Origin: Propionibacteriaceae bacterium UBA5174
Lineage (GTDB): Bacteria > Actinomycetota > Actinomycetes > Propionibacteriales > Propionibacteriaceae
Direction: 5' to 3'
DNA length: 9,980 nucleotides
NCBI GenBank assembly: GCA_002413345.1
Contig: DHWU01000019.1
Coordinates: 6,553 to 16,532 of the forward strand
Positions 1 to 7,439 of this stretch are shown in pieces. The position numbers were made by a program, and so were the translations under genes. Below the pieces are notes generated by a model. The model saw only the letters and a program-made list of their open reading frames with translations, was not told the origin of the DNA and made no database searches. Position 1 is the first letter of the stretch. Each line of letters begins with the position of its first letter.

Positions 1-707
1 ACGAAGTCGGAGCCGGAGATGCTGAAGAACGGAACTCCGGCTTCACCGGCGACCGCTCGCGCCAGCAAAGTCTTGCCGGTTCCAGGGGGGCCGTAGAGCA
101 GCACCCCTTTGGGGATCTTTGCCCCAACCGCAGTGAACTTGCCAGGCTCGGAAAGGAACTCCTTGATTTCCTGGAGTTCTTCGATGGCCTCTTCACATCC
201 AGCCACATCGGCGAAAGTGGTCTTCGGCGTATCTTTGCTAGCCAATTTGGCCTTCGACTTACCGAAGCCCAGAACCTTACTTCCGCCACCTTGGGCGTTG
301 TTGAGGATCATCAAGAACACCACACCGACGATCAGGAAAGGCACCACGCTGAGCAGGAACGTGCCCCAGAAATTCTGCTGGGCTGGTTCACCCTTCCAAG
401 TGTCTAACGTGCCAGCGGCAACTCGGGCGTTCAACCGATCCACCAACTGCGGGCTTTGGGAGCTAACCCAGGTTGATTTGTACTTCGCTGCTGGCGTGTC
501 TTTGGTGGTCACCAAGATGGTTTGATCTCCATCAGTGATGGTCACCTCAGCCAGCCGGGTGTCGGAGTTGATCAAGGTGACCATGTCAGAAGTCGACTTA
601 CCGACATAGCCATTGGCATTGCCGACGGCTTGGAAGATGACCACGATCGCGAAGAATCCGAGGACGATCCAGACGATCGGGGATCGGAAGATCCGAGAGA
701 GGTTCAT
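1..707 (-). CDS. ftsH: FtsH, ATP-dependent zinc metalloprotease (N-terminal part, cut by window edge)
   Basis: FtsH is a membrane-anchored AAA+ protease that unfolds and degrades misfolded membrane proteins and some regulators. The visible 235 residues start at an ATG whose complement is at 705-707 and run off the left edge. They show a first membrane helix at about residues 10-28, an extracytoplasmic domain of about 80 residues, and a second helix at about 113-135. A Gly-rich linker and the family motif TFADVAG (164-170) follow, then the Walker A motif GPPGTGKT at 206-213. The Walker B, SRH and HEXGH protease motifs would lie outside the window, so whether the protease is intact cannot be judged. 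It is the last visible gene of the minus-strand run, 75 bases after hpt; hpt-ftsH adjacency is common in bacteria. The upstream Shine-Dalgarno is weak. The family assignment is very secure. Confidence 0.96.
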   Translation of the reverse strand, partial: MNLSRIFRSPIVWIVLGFFAIVVIFQAVGNANGYVGKSTSDMVTLINSDTRLAEVTITDGDQTILVTTKDTPAAKYKSTWVSSQSPQLVDRLNARVAAGTLDTWKGEPAQQNFWGTFLLSVVPFLIVGVVFLMILNNAQGGGSKVLGFGKSKAKLASKDTPKTTFADVAGCEEAIEELQEIKEFLSEPGKFTAVGAKIPKGVLLYGPPGTGKTLLARAVAGEAGVPFFSISGSDF

Positions 708-782
708 ATCCAGCTTTCGTCAAGGCAGGCGAGCACGAGTAAGTAGGACGATACCGAACCAGGCAACTTTCCGGGCTTGGAA

Positions 783-1334
783 TCAGCTGTACACGTGCGG
801 CGCGAGAATACCGACATCGCGAAGATTGCGGTAGCGACCGGCGTAGTCCAACCCGTACCCCACCACGAACTTATTGGGCAGATCAAAACCGATGTAGCGG
901 ACGTCCAGATTGGTCCTCATCGCCTCTGGCTTACGGAACATCGTCATGATCTGGAGGCTGGCAGGGTTCCTGGAGGCCAGGTTTTGCATCAGATAAGTGA
1001 GCGTCAGCCCGGTGTCAATGATGTCTTCGACCACCAACACATGCCGCCCAACCAAGTCAGTCGAGAGGTCTTTGAGAATTCGGACAACCCCAGAAGAGTG
1101 CGTACCCATGCCGTAGGACGAGACTGCCATCCAGTCCATCGCACAGTCGATGCTCAATGCTCGAGAGAGGTCAGCCATTACCATCACGGCACCGTTAAGC
1201 ACCCCGACCAATAGGGGGTTGGTATCGGCGTAGTCGGCATCAATCTGAGCGGCCATCTCGGTCAGTCGAGCAGCTATCTGCTCAGACGTGAAGAGGACTT
1301 CGGAGAGATCGGCGGCAATATCAACAGCATCCAC
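783..1334 (-). CDS. hpt: Hypoxanthine(-guanine) phosphoribosyltransferase
   Basis: This cytosolic purine-salvage enzyme joins hypoxanthine or guanine to PRPP, giving IMP or GMP plus pyrophosphate. The 183-residue protein has the usual family length. It carries the PRPP-binding loop VLVVEDIIDTGLTL near residues 99-112, the segment AVSSYGMGTHSSG in the flexible-loop region, and the purine-binding C-terminal stretch FVVGYGLDYAGRYRNL. The start is a GTG (complement at 1332-1334). It places the conserved segment SEVLFTSEQIAARL at its usual distance from the N terminus, and the nearby ATG at 1330 is out of frame. A purine-rich GGTAGG/GGGG stretch lies upstream. It sits 57 bases downstream of tilS and 75 bases upstream of ftsH, the usual tilS-hpt-ftsH order. 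The pyrophosphate it releases is a substrate of Ppa encoded nearby, though that link may be coincidental. Confidence 0.96.
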   Translation of the reverse strand: MDAVDIAADLSEVLFTSEQIAARLTEMAAQIDADYADTNPLLVGVLNGAVMVMADLSRALSIDCAMDWMAVSSYGMGTHSSGVVRILKDLSTDLVGRHVLVVEDIIDTGLTLTYLMQNLASRNPASLQIMTMFRKPEAMRTNLDVRYIGFDLPNKFVVGYGLDYAGRYRNLRDVGILAPHVYS

Positions 1335-1391
1335 GGCCCCAAACCTACCCTGACCTAGGCATCACACCCACCGGTGGCGCGATCTGCACTT

Positions 1392-2351
1392 TCAACCGTG
1401 GTCGCGTGCAGAAGCCGCACTGAGGCAGCGCTGGATGCGAGATACCCGCAACCCAGGCACTTCCACCCAGCGCTGACCGCGCCAATCAGTCACCAAACTG
1501 GCCACCGCAGCCACCTGGGCGGCCGAAATATCGCCAGCACCTTGCTGCCGAAGCCAATCACGCAGTAGTCGCCCCAACAGGGCTTGCGGCAGCTCAGCCA
1601 ACACCTGACAGTCGAGAGCGGACGGGTCGAGCGCGGCCAGCCGCTCGGCCGCCAGCGAGTCGAGGAAGTCCGCATCAGCTCGAGCCAGAGCAGCCGTACG
1701 AGCCAACGCTTGGGCCACGCCAGGCCCCAACTCAGCCTCCAACATCGGCAGAACTTGCTGCCGCACCCGCACCCGGGTGAACCGCGAATCACTGTTGTGC
1801 GGATCAGTCCATGGCTGGAGTCCTAGCTCGACGCAGCAGGCCTTGGTGATTTCGCGCCGCAATCCCAGTAGCGGACGCACGAATCGTCCGCGAGCCGTCG
1901 CCATGCCAGCCAGTGACCGGGTGCCTGAACCGCGAGCCAACCCCAACAGCACTGTCTCGGCCTGATCGTCGAGGGTATGACCCAAGAGAATCATTTCCTC
2001 CGCCGCGGCCGCAGCTTCCAGCGCGGCATAGCGGGCGGTTCGAGCCGACGCCTCTGGCCCGCTTCCGGCATCGTCAACCTGAATCGAAACCACCTGGGCT
2101 GGCATCGCCAACTTTGAGTCGAGCTGGGCCACCACCCCGGCGGCAACTTCCGCAGAGCCGTCCTGCAACCCGTGGTCCACCACCACTGCCCGAACGGCTC
2201 TGCCTGACCGCTTCGCCACCACCGCGGCAGCACCAGCCAGCGCTAGTGAATCGGGCCCACCAGAACAGGCCACCAACAACGGATTAGTGGACCTTTCCGC
2301 GACTGCCGACACCACCTGCAAGGTGGCAGGACCGAGTGCCCGACGAGCCAT
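1392..2351 (-). CDS. tilS: tRNA(Ile)-lysidine synthase TilS
   Basis: TilS uses ATP to attach lysine to C34 of tRNA-Ile(CAU), forming lysidine so that the tRNA reads AUA and is charged with isoleucine. The 319-residue protein opens with an N-type ATP pyrophosphatase domain. The PP-loop SGGPDS is at residues 30-35, VDHGL at 58-62, and the second family motif HTLDDQAETVLLGLARGSG at 125-143. The C-terminal part is an Ala/Leu-rich helical region, as in the shorter actinobacterial TilS proteins. The start is ATG at 2351, 9 bases after the stop of the upstream metalloprotease gene; an AGG-containing ribosome site overlaps that stop, which suggests translational coupling. Nothing looks broken. The family is clear from motifs and from the conserved neighbours hpt and ftsH. 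Confidence 0.95.
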   Translation of the reverse strand: MARRALGPATLQVVSAVAERSTNPLLVACSGGPDSLALAGAAAVVAKRSGRAVRAVVVDHGLQDGSAEVAAGVVAQLDSKLAMPAQVVSIQVDDAGSGPEASARTARYAALEAAAAAEEMILLGHTLDDQAETVLLGLARGSGTRSLAGMATARGRFVRPLLGLRREITKACCVELGLQPWTDPHNSDSRFTRVRVRQQVLPMLEAELGPGVAQALARTAALARADADFLDSLAAERLAALDPSALDCQVLAELPQALLGRLLRDWLRQQGAGDISAAQVAAVASLVTDWRGQRWVEVPGLRVSRIQRCLSAASARDHG

Positions 2352-2360
2352 CTGGGCGAC

Positions 2361-3350
2361 CTAGATCCGCCGCAGCCAACGCTGCGGATCTCGCAGCTCA
2401 GCCAGCGTGGGCAGATGGCCTGGTGCCGAGAACGCCTGATTCAAAGTGGCGACATCAGCGCTCTCGATTACGGCGCGACAAAATCTTGCACCTTCACGGT
2501 ACTGAGCGTATTTCAGATCCAAGCCGAGCAGCCTTTGGAGCAGCCCTGCCCAGCCGCTGGTGCTTCGGCGCTGATCAAACGCGTGCCGGATTGCGGCGTA
2601 GGTAGGCACCACTGACTCCCCCACCCGATCCATCATCACGTCAGCATGCCCTTCCAACAGCGACATCACGGCGGTTATCGCGTCGAATGCCTGTTGTTGG
2701 GTCGCCGAGCCGATTCGGTCAGCACGGTTCGTCGCCGTTAGCCCGAAACCCAAGTCGTCACCGTCCAGTAACTCGGCGATGAGGCCAATCAAATGCTCCC
2801 GAAGCCACGGCGCGTGACCAAATTGGAAACGGTGAGTCTGCTCATGCAGGCACACCCACAGCCGAAAGTCGGTTGGGAACACCCCTAGCTGACGCTCCAC
2901 CGCCACCACATTTGGCGCCACTAGCAGCATTCGGTTGGGTTGATAGAAGGGGTCGAACTGACCCAGAATCCTGGTCGCGATAGCCGCAAAGACCAGCCCA
3001 AATTCGATACCCAACGCCTTGGCCCGGAGCTGGCGATAGCCACCACTGAATGGTTCAGTCGGGCCGCTTATCGAAGTCAACATCGACTCAGAAGATTGGG
3101 CGCAGGCCCGCAACCAACCAACCCGGTCAACCACCAGAACTGGAGCAGCCGCTGGCTGACTGAGTTGAGTCACTGCTTCGATGTGATTCACACTCTCAAC
3201 CGCTGCCGCGCGCAGTTCCGCCACTGTTGCGGCCACCTCGTCAGACGTCAGCCTTGGCCCGGACGGGAGCACCGCGGTTCCGGCAGCCACGGCTTGGCCC
3301 CAATCGAGGGCAGGGAGTTGCTCCATGAGGCTCAGCTTAGAATCAGTCAT
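2361..3350 (-). CDS. Zincin-fold metalloprotease, DUF2342 / coenzyme-F420-associated family
   Basis: The 329-residue protein has the zinc-metalloprotease signature HEQTH at residues 169-173 inside VCLHEQTHRFQF. The segment LLEGHADVMMD at about 231-241 probably supplies the third zinc ligand (Glu233). No signal peptide or membrane helix is evident, so it is probably cytoplasmic. The segment ANVVAVERQLG-like (PNVVAVERQLGVFPTDFRLWVCLHEQTHRFQ, approximately residues 146-176) is what I recall as typical of the actinobacterial DUF2342 zincin family; a subfamily of it was named for co-occurrence with coenzyme F420 biosynthesis. Its substrate is unknown. It lies 6 bases after dacB and 9 bases before tilS, so it is almost certainly co-transcribed with both. 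The ATG at 3350 has only a weak GAG-type ribosome site. Family confidence is high; biochemical role is not established. Confidence 0.9.
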   Translation of the reverse strand: MTDSKLSLMEQLPALDWGQAVAAGTAVLPSGPRLTSDEVAATVAELRAAAVESVNHIEAVTQLSQPAAAPVLVVDRVGWLRACAQSSESMLTSISGPTEPFSGGYRQLRAKALGIEFGLVFAAIATRILGQFDPFYQPNRMLLVAPNVVAVERQLGVFPTDFRLWVCLHEQTHRFQFGHAPWLREHLIGLIAELLDGDDLGFGLTATNRADRIGSATQQQAFDAITAVMSLLEGHADVMMDRVGESVVPTYAAIRHAFDQRRSTSGWAGLLQRLLGLDLKYAQYREGARFCRAVIESADVATLNQAFSAPGHLPTLAELRDPQRWLRRI

Positions 3351-3356
3351 ACTCGA

Positions 3357-4694
3357 TCAACTGCAGTTGCAGGTCACTGCGGCCGTTGCGGTGCGATCCA
3401 GCCAATCGTAGGCAGCCTCAGTGCCGCTCCCGCCGTTGCTGATCTCGGCGAAGACTAAAGTGGCCCCCTCAACGGTGGTGAGGTAACCAGCAAGCGAAGC
3501 GACCCCCTTTAGGGTCCCGGTCTTGGCGTGAACCTTGCCTCGACCACCGGCCTCTTGAGCGCTGTCGAATCGCGAGGCGAGCGTCCCGCTAACTCCAGCC
3601 ACCGGCAGGCCAGCGACCAATGATTGATATTTCGAATCGGACAGCGCTAGGCGAACAACCCCAGCCAGCGTTACCGCTGTCAGCCGGTTGTTCGCAGAGA
3701 GCCCGCTGCCATCCACGATCTTCTGGCCCGTGCTCGACAACCCCTGCGCAGCCAACCAGGCCGTGACGTTTGCGGCCGCGCCGGTGAAGCTTCCTTCTCG
3801 GCCTGAGGCCAGCGCGGCGTGGCGAGAGATCACCTCAGCGGCAACATTGTCGCTGGACAGCAGGGTGTGTTTGACGATCAGTGCCAAGGATGCCGAACTC
3901 ACTTTGGCCAGCTCCGGACTGGCCGCAGTCGCTTTAGCAGCGGTGATCGAGCTCACTTGAATGCCCGCGTTCCGCAGCCGGGCAGCAAAAGCAGTTGCAG
4001 CGGTCTTTGCCGGGTTGCCGTCGGCCTCCGCTGGAGAAAGCAGACCCGAATTGATCTCCAGAGCAGCCACCCTGGCTTCGGTGTCACGCCACTGCTTCTT
4101 CCAGGTCGGGTTGAACATCGGCCCGGAAAACAGTGATTCGTCATAACCAAGACTGATCTGAGTGCGACCCGAGGCTTTCAGCTCACTCACCGTGGCTGCC
4201 GCTAGCGCCTCCAACGAGGCGGGCCTGGACACCGTTTTGGTCGCCTCATCGGTTAGCAGCGGATCTCCTCCACCGACCAGGATCACCTGCCCGCCGGCAC
4301 CACTGACCACCTTGGTGGTGAAGGTCGCATCTGCACCGAGGGTGTCTAGTGCCACCATCGAAGTCACCAGCTTCATCGTGGAAGCCGGCGCCAGTGCAGT
4401 CGCGCCACCTTGGTCGACCAGCAGCGTCCCGTCGGTGGTAGTGACCACCACTGAAGTTGAGCCCGCACCTTTGGTCGCCACGGCTTTGAGTTTCGCGGCC
4501 AGAGCCTTCGAATTTGGCAGCGGCGCAAAGACCGTCGGCGCGCTCACTGAACGCGCCACTGCGACCGATTGGGACCCAGCGCACCCAGTTGCCAAAGTGG
4601 CCACCAAGACCCCAGTGAGCAGCACTGCGGAAACGCGTGCTGGGCCGACCGTGCTTGTCGGGTGCCGCATTGGCGATAGGCTCAGGACGTACAT
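3357..4694 (-). CDS. dacB: D-alanyl-D-alanine carboxypeptidase/endopeptidase, PBP4 (peptidase S13) family
   Basis: Peptidases of this family trim the terminal D-Ala from peptidoglycan stem peptides or cut D-Ala-mDAP crosslinks outside the membrane. All three penicillin-binding motifs are present in the 445-residue protein: SxxK at S105-T-M-K108, SxN at S281-D-N283, and KTG at 391-393. The N terminus has a short basic stretch, a hydrophobic segment at about 21-36, and ATGC ending at Cys38. This resembles a lipobox, so the protein may be a membrane-anchored lipoprotein. The unusual C terminus ends Cys-Asn-Cys-Ser. The start at 4694 has GGA eight bases upstream; Met9 (4670) is a possible alternative and would still leave the signal peptide intact. 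It heads the minus-strand run and is divergent from ppa with 28 bases between the starts. Confidence 0.92.
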   Translation of the reverse strand: MYVLSLSPMRHPTSTVGPARVSAVLLTGVLVATLATGCAGSQSVAVARSVSAPTVFAPLPNSKALAAKLKAVATKGAGSTSVVVTTTDGTLLVDQGGATALAPASTMKLVTSMVALDTLGADATFTTKVVSGAGGQVILVGGGDPLLTDEATKTVSRPASLEALAAATVSELKASGRTQISLGYDESLFSGPMFNPTWKKQWRDTEARVAALEINSGLLSPAEADGNPAKTAATAFAARLRNAGIQVSSITAAKATAASPELAKVSSASLALIVKHTLLSSDNVAAEVISRHAALASGREGSFTGAAANVTAWLAAQGLSSTGQKIVDGSGLSANNRLTAVTLAGVVRLALSDSKYQSLVAGLPVAGVSGTLASRFDSAQEAGGRGKVHAKTGTLKGVASLAGYLTTVEGATLVFAEISNGGSGTEAAYDWLDRTATAAVTCNCS

Positions 4695-4697
4695 AAC
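4670..4697 (+). promoter_or_regulatory. Candidate sigma-70-type promoter for ppa
   Basis: TTGGCG at 4670-4675 and CATAAC at 4692-4697 are 16 bases apart and resemble -35 and -10 boxes (four of six matches each). Transcription would begin near 4704, giving a leader of about 19 bases before the ATG at 4723, which has AGAGAG at 4712-4717. The boxes lie inside the 5' end of dacB on the other strand, as they must in a 28-base divergent gap. This is pattern matching only. Confidence 0.35.
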
Positions 4698-4722
4698 AGT
4701 TCCATCATGACAGAGAGCTCCA

Positions 4723-5274
4723 ATGGATCACCCTGCATTTACCCGCCCAACGATCCAGCCTAGTCTGCGATTCGACGTGACCGTCGAGATTCCGAAGGGC
4801 ACGAAAAACAAGTACGAGATGGACCATCACACTGGTCGGATTCGGCTCGACCGGACCCTGTTCACCTCGACGCAGTACCCCAACGACTACGGCTTCATCG
4901 AAGGCACCCTCGGCCAGGACGGCGACCCGCTCGACGCCATGGTCCTGGTGCCCGAACCGACCTTCCCCGGCGCGCTGATTGAGTGCCGTGCGATTGGCAT
5001 GTTCCGGATGACCGACGAGGCTGGCGGCGATGACAAGGTGCTGTGCATCCCAGTCGCTGATCAACGCCAGGGCGAGATCAAAGAACTCACCGATCTGCCC
5101 AATCTCGCGCTACTTGAGATCGAACACTTCTTCAGCGTCTACAAGGACCTCGAACCGGGCAAGTCGGTTGAAGGTGCGGTTTGGGTTGGTCACGCTGAGG
5201 CCGAGATGGAGATTCACGCCAGCTGGGAAAGAGCTCGCGGCACCTCCTACGAGAACGAATTCACTCAGGAGTAG
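4723..5274 (+). CDS. ppa: Inorganic pyrophosphatase, family I
   Basis: This soluble Mg-dependent enzyme hydrolyses pyrophosphate to two phosphates and so pulls biosynthetic reactions forward. The 183-residue protein carries the family I signature D66-G-D-P-L-D71-A. Other conserved positions include the segment VEIPKGTKNKYE (21-32), Y56 in DYGF, the GGDDKVL stretch (101-107) and YKDLEPGK (140-147). Actinobacterial homologues that I recall begin almost directly at the equivalent of RFDVTVEIP, so the ATG at 4723 gives about 14 extra N-terminal residues. The codon at the usual start position is CTG (4765-4767), without a visible ribosome site, so I keep the ATG. It is followed after 11 bases by the histidine phosphatase gene, and probably shares a transcript with it. 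Confidence 0.95.
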   Translation: MDHPAFTRPTIQPSLRFDVTVEIPKGTKNKYEMDHHTGRIRLDRTLFTSTQYPNDYGFIEGTLGQDGDPLDAMVLVPEPTFPGALIECRAIGMFRMTDEAGGDDKVLCIPVADQRQGEIKELTDLPNLALLEIEHFFSVYKDLEPGKSVEGAVWVGHAEAEMEIHASWERARGTSYENEFTQE

Positions 5275-5285
5275 GCCGGTTCGTC

Positions 5286-5789
5286 ATGGTTACCCGCGGC
5301 GAACCGAAGACGCATCAGCTGTATTTGTTGCGCCATGCGGACGCCGAGGGTGACCAATTCGGGCTCGGGGACGCGTCCCGCAGCCTTAGCCGACAGGGAC
5401 GCGCCCAGGCTCGAGGACTGATTGAATCCCTGGCTGCGGCGAAAATCGAGCTGGTGTTGTGCTCTACGGCCACCCGCGCCCGCCAGACCACCGAACTCCT
5501 TTCGCTGCGAGCCCCGATCAAGACTTTGCCGCGGCTCTACAACGCCAGCGCACGTCAGGTGTTGTCCGAGTTGTGCGGAGTCGATGACCAGATCCGCCGA
5601 GTGCTGGTAGTGGGTCACGCGCCCGGGCTGCCTGGCTTGGCCTACTCACTGGCCAGCGACGATTCCGACGCGTTGGCGCTAGCTCGGGTGCGTCCGATGT
5701 TTCCACCAGCCACCTTGATTGGCCTGGAATTTCGTGGTGGCTGGTCAGAGCTCGACCAGGCCCGGGTGTTCATTTCCAAAGTGCCCTGA
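5286..5789 (+). CDS. SixA-like histidine phosphatase superfamily protein
   Basis: The 167-residue protein belongs to the phosphoglycerate mutase-like histidine phosphatase superfamily, SixA-like branch. The catalytic segment LLRHADA is at residues 14-20, with Arg16 and the phospho-accepting His17. The conserved arginine is in STATRARQT (Arg64), and the second catalytic histidine is His111 in VVGHAPG. The short single-domain form without a cap insert fits SixA, which in E. coli dephosphorylates a phosphohistidine (in ArcB, or NPr of the nitrogen phosphotransferase system). The target in actinobacteria is not known, so no gene symbol is given. It starts 11 bases after ppa and appears co-transcribed with it. 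No convincing terminator is seen after its stop. Confidence 0.87.
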   Translation: MVTRGEPKTHQLYLLRHADAEGDQFGLGDASRSLSRQGRAQARGLIESLAAAKIELVLCSTATRARQTTELLSLRAPIKTLPRLYNASARQVLSELCGVDDQIRRVLVVGHAPGLPGLAYSLASDDSDALALARVRPMFPPATLIGLEFRGGWSELDQARVFISKVP

Positions 5790-5925
5790 GTGCACCGAAA
5801 GCTGCTAGCTGGTCCCCGAACACAAACCGCGGACTTGCCTCTACACTCCAAGAGTTGAGCGGCGCCCAGGTGAATGCACAATTGTGCCTACGTCCCGTAA
5901 ACCCGCGGGCGGTAGACTTCACCAC

Positions 5926-5945
5926 CCATACCCCATAGGGTATGG
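5926..5945. promoter_or_regulatory. Inverted-repeat operator upstream of sqr (probable CsoR/CstR site 1)
   Basis: The sequence CCATACCC-CATA-GGGTATGG forms 8-base inverted arms around a 4-base spacer. Its core, ATACCC-N4-GGGTAT at 5928-5943, recurs with the same spacing upstream of trxA at 8419-8434. GC tracts flanked by AT in an inverted repeat are what CsoR-family repressors recognise, and such a repressor is encoded at 7697-7960. A possible -35 TAGACT (5913-5918) and -10 TAGGGT (5936-5941), 17 bases apart, would place the operator over the -10 box, suiting repression. The repeat is directly visible; the binding protein is inferred. Confidence 0.8.
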
Positions 5946-5965
5946 CCGCTGGCGTCGCTGCTGGC

Positions 5966-5973
5966 GGAAGGAG
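5966..5973 (+). promoter_or_regulatory. Strong ribosome binding site setting the sqr start
   Basis: GGAAGGAG lies 3 bases before ATG 5977 and 6 bases before ATG 5980. The better spacing favours 5980, so the protein begins MAEIVVLGAG. The frame is open further upstream to a GTG at 5884, but that would run through the operator and add a segment unlike this family. Confidence 0.8.
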
Positions 5974-5979
5974 TTGATG

Positions 5980-7437
5980 ATGGCTGAGATTGTTGTTCTC
6001 GGTGCCGGGATTGCCGGACACACCGCAGCATTGCATCTTCGGCGGATGCTCGGTCGGTCACACAAGGTGACCGTCGTTTCCCCGAACTCAAACTGGAACT
6101 GGATCCCCTCCAACATTTGGGTCGGGGTCGGCAAAATGCCAAAAGAGAAGGTGATCTTCCCGCTGGCACCGATCTATCGGCGCAAGGGTGTCGAATTCCG
6201 GCAGGCAAAAGCCCTCGCAATTCACCCCCAAGGCGATGCGGACGATAGCCGCGGCGCGGTAGACATCGAATACACCGGTGCGAATAATCGCGGCGGCACC
6301 GAACGAATTCGCTACGACTACTTGATAAATGCAACCGGCCCGAAGCTCAAGTTCGAGGCTACCGAGGGTCTTGGTCCCGACCTGGGTAACACCGTCTCGG
6401 TTTGCACCGCCGACCACGCTCGGGGTGCGGCCCAGAAGTTGGCCTCGACCATCGCAAAGCTACTGGAGGGCAAACCCCAAACTCTGGTGGTGGGCACCGG
6501 TCACGGCACCTGCACCTGTGAGGGTGCAGCGTTCGAATACACCTTCAATGTTGACCACGCTCTGCGGGACGCTGGCGTGCGGGATCTGGCCACGTTGTAT
6601 TACCTGACCAACGAACCAGCCTTGGGCGATTTCGGCGTCGGCGGGATGATCTTCAACCAGAACGGTTTCGAAACCAACAGTGAACTGTGGACCAGTTCAC
6701 TGTTCCGGGAACGGGAAGTGAAACCGATCATCGGCACTCACGTGCATAAGGTCACTGCCTCAACGATCTCTTACGAGACCCTGGACGGCCAGCTACACGA
6801 TCTCGACTACGACTTCGCCATGCTGCTGCCACCCTTCAGCGGCCACCCAATCAAGGCTTTCGACGCCGAAGGTAACGACATCACCTCTGAGGTCTTCGCC
6901 CCGAGCGGGTTCATGAAGGTTGATGCCGATTACTCCGGCAAGCCCTATGAGGAGTGGAGCGCATCCGACTGGCCAAAGACCTATCAGTCAATCGGCTATG
7001 ACAACATCTGGGCCGTGGGAATCGCCTTTGCGCCACCGCACCAAATCTCCAAGCCGAACAAGACTCCGAACGGGACCGTCATTGCCCCAGCTCCGCCACG
7101 AACCGGCATGCCGTCGGGCACCATGGCCAAGCATGTGGCCATGACTGTCGCTGATCGAGTCAAGGTTGGCCCGAAGGCAAAGGCTCATGAAGCATCCATG
7201 ACGACGATGGGCGCGGTCTGCGTGGCCTCGGCTGGCACTGGCCTCACCAAAGGCTCTGCTGCGGCGATGATCATGGATCCAGTTGTGCCCGATCGGCAGA
7301 AGTACCCGACCGGACGAAACCTGGCCACGACTAGAGGCGAAATCGGGCTCTATGGGCACTGGTCGAAGCTGATGCTCCACTACCTGTTCATCTACAAGGC
7401 CAAGGCATTGCCTGGCTGGCAGCTCATTCCGGAGTGA
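5980..7437 (+). CDS. sqr: Sulfide:quinone oxidoreductase-like FAD flavoprotein
   Basis: Sulfide:quinone oxidoreductase is a membrane-bound FAD enzyme that oxidises sulfide to sulfane sulfur (persulfide or polysulfide) and passes electrons to quinone. The 485-residue protein starts with a dinucleotide-binding fold, VVLGAGIAG (5-13). The cysteines match the three redox-active SQR positions: Cys142 in VSVCTADHA, Cys180 in the segment before EGAAFEY, and Cys414 in GAVCVASAG. A fourth, Cys178, makes an unusual C-T-C. The segment LINATGPKL (115-123) and an aromatic/basic C-terminal stretch (460-480) are also SQR-like; the latter may dip into the membrane. An inverted-repeat operator lies 34 bases upstream, and a 57-residue ORF begins 2 bases after the stop. 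Flavocytochrome c sulfide dehydrogenase is a less likely relative because no export signal is seen. I could not place it in an SQR subtype. Confidence 0.88.
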   Translation: MAEIVVLGAGIAGHTAALHLRRMLGRSHKVTVVSPNSNWNWIPSNIWVGVGKMPKEKVIFPLAPIYRRKGVEFRQAKALAIHPQGDADDSRGAVDIEYTGANNRGGTERIRYDYLINATGPKLKFEATEGLGPDLGNTVSVCTADHARGAAQKLASTIAKLLEGKPQTLVVGTGHGTCTCEGAAFEYTFNVDHALRDAGVRDLATLYYLTNEPALGDFGVGGMIFNQNGFETNSELWTSSLFREREVKPIIGTHVHKVTASTISYETLDGQLHDLDYDFAMLLPPFSGHPIKAFDAEGNDITSEVFAPSGFMKVDADYSGKPYEEWSASDWPKTYQSIGYDNIWAVGIAFAPPHQISKPNKTPNGTVIAPAPPRTGMPSGTMAKHVAMTVADRVKVGPKAKAHEASMTTMGAVCVASAGTGLTKGSAAAMIMDPVVPDRQKYPTGRNLATTRGEIGLYGHWSKLMLHYLFIYKAKALPGWQLIPE

Positions 7438-7439
7438 TC

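Noticed and set aside
1368..1377. Palindrome CCACCGGTGG in the tilS-hpt gap as a possible operator
   Set aside because: It is a single short GC-rich palindrome with no second copy noticed and no promoter boxes beside it; such palindromes are expected by chance.
2940..3458. A 172-residue plus-strand open frame across the metalloprotease start
   Set aside because: It covers the 5' end of the zincin gene and the 3' end of dacB in antisense; no family resemblance.
4162..4710. A 182-residue plus-strand open frame, Ala/Ser/Thr/Val-rich
   Set aside because: It is fully antisense to dacB, whose active-site motifs show that the minus strand is coding; the composition is the mirror of Ala/Val/Thr-rich codons.
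5902..5909. Palindrome CCCGCGGG upstream of sqr as a second regulatory site
   Set aside because: Only 8 bases, GC-rich and not repeated upstream of trxA, so nothing distinguishes it from chance.
5884..5979. N-terminal extension of sqr from a GTG at 5884
   Set aside because: It would translate through the inverted-repeat operator, and the strong ribosome site at 5966-5973 sits right before MAEIVVLGAG, where the FAD-binding fold should begin.
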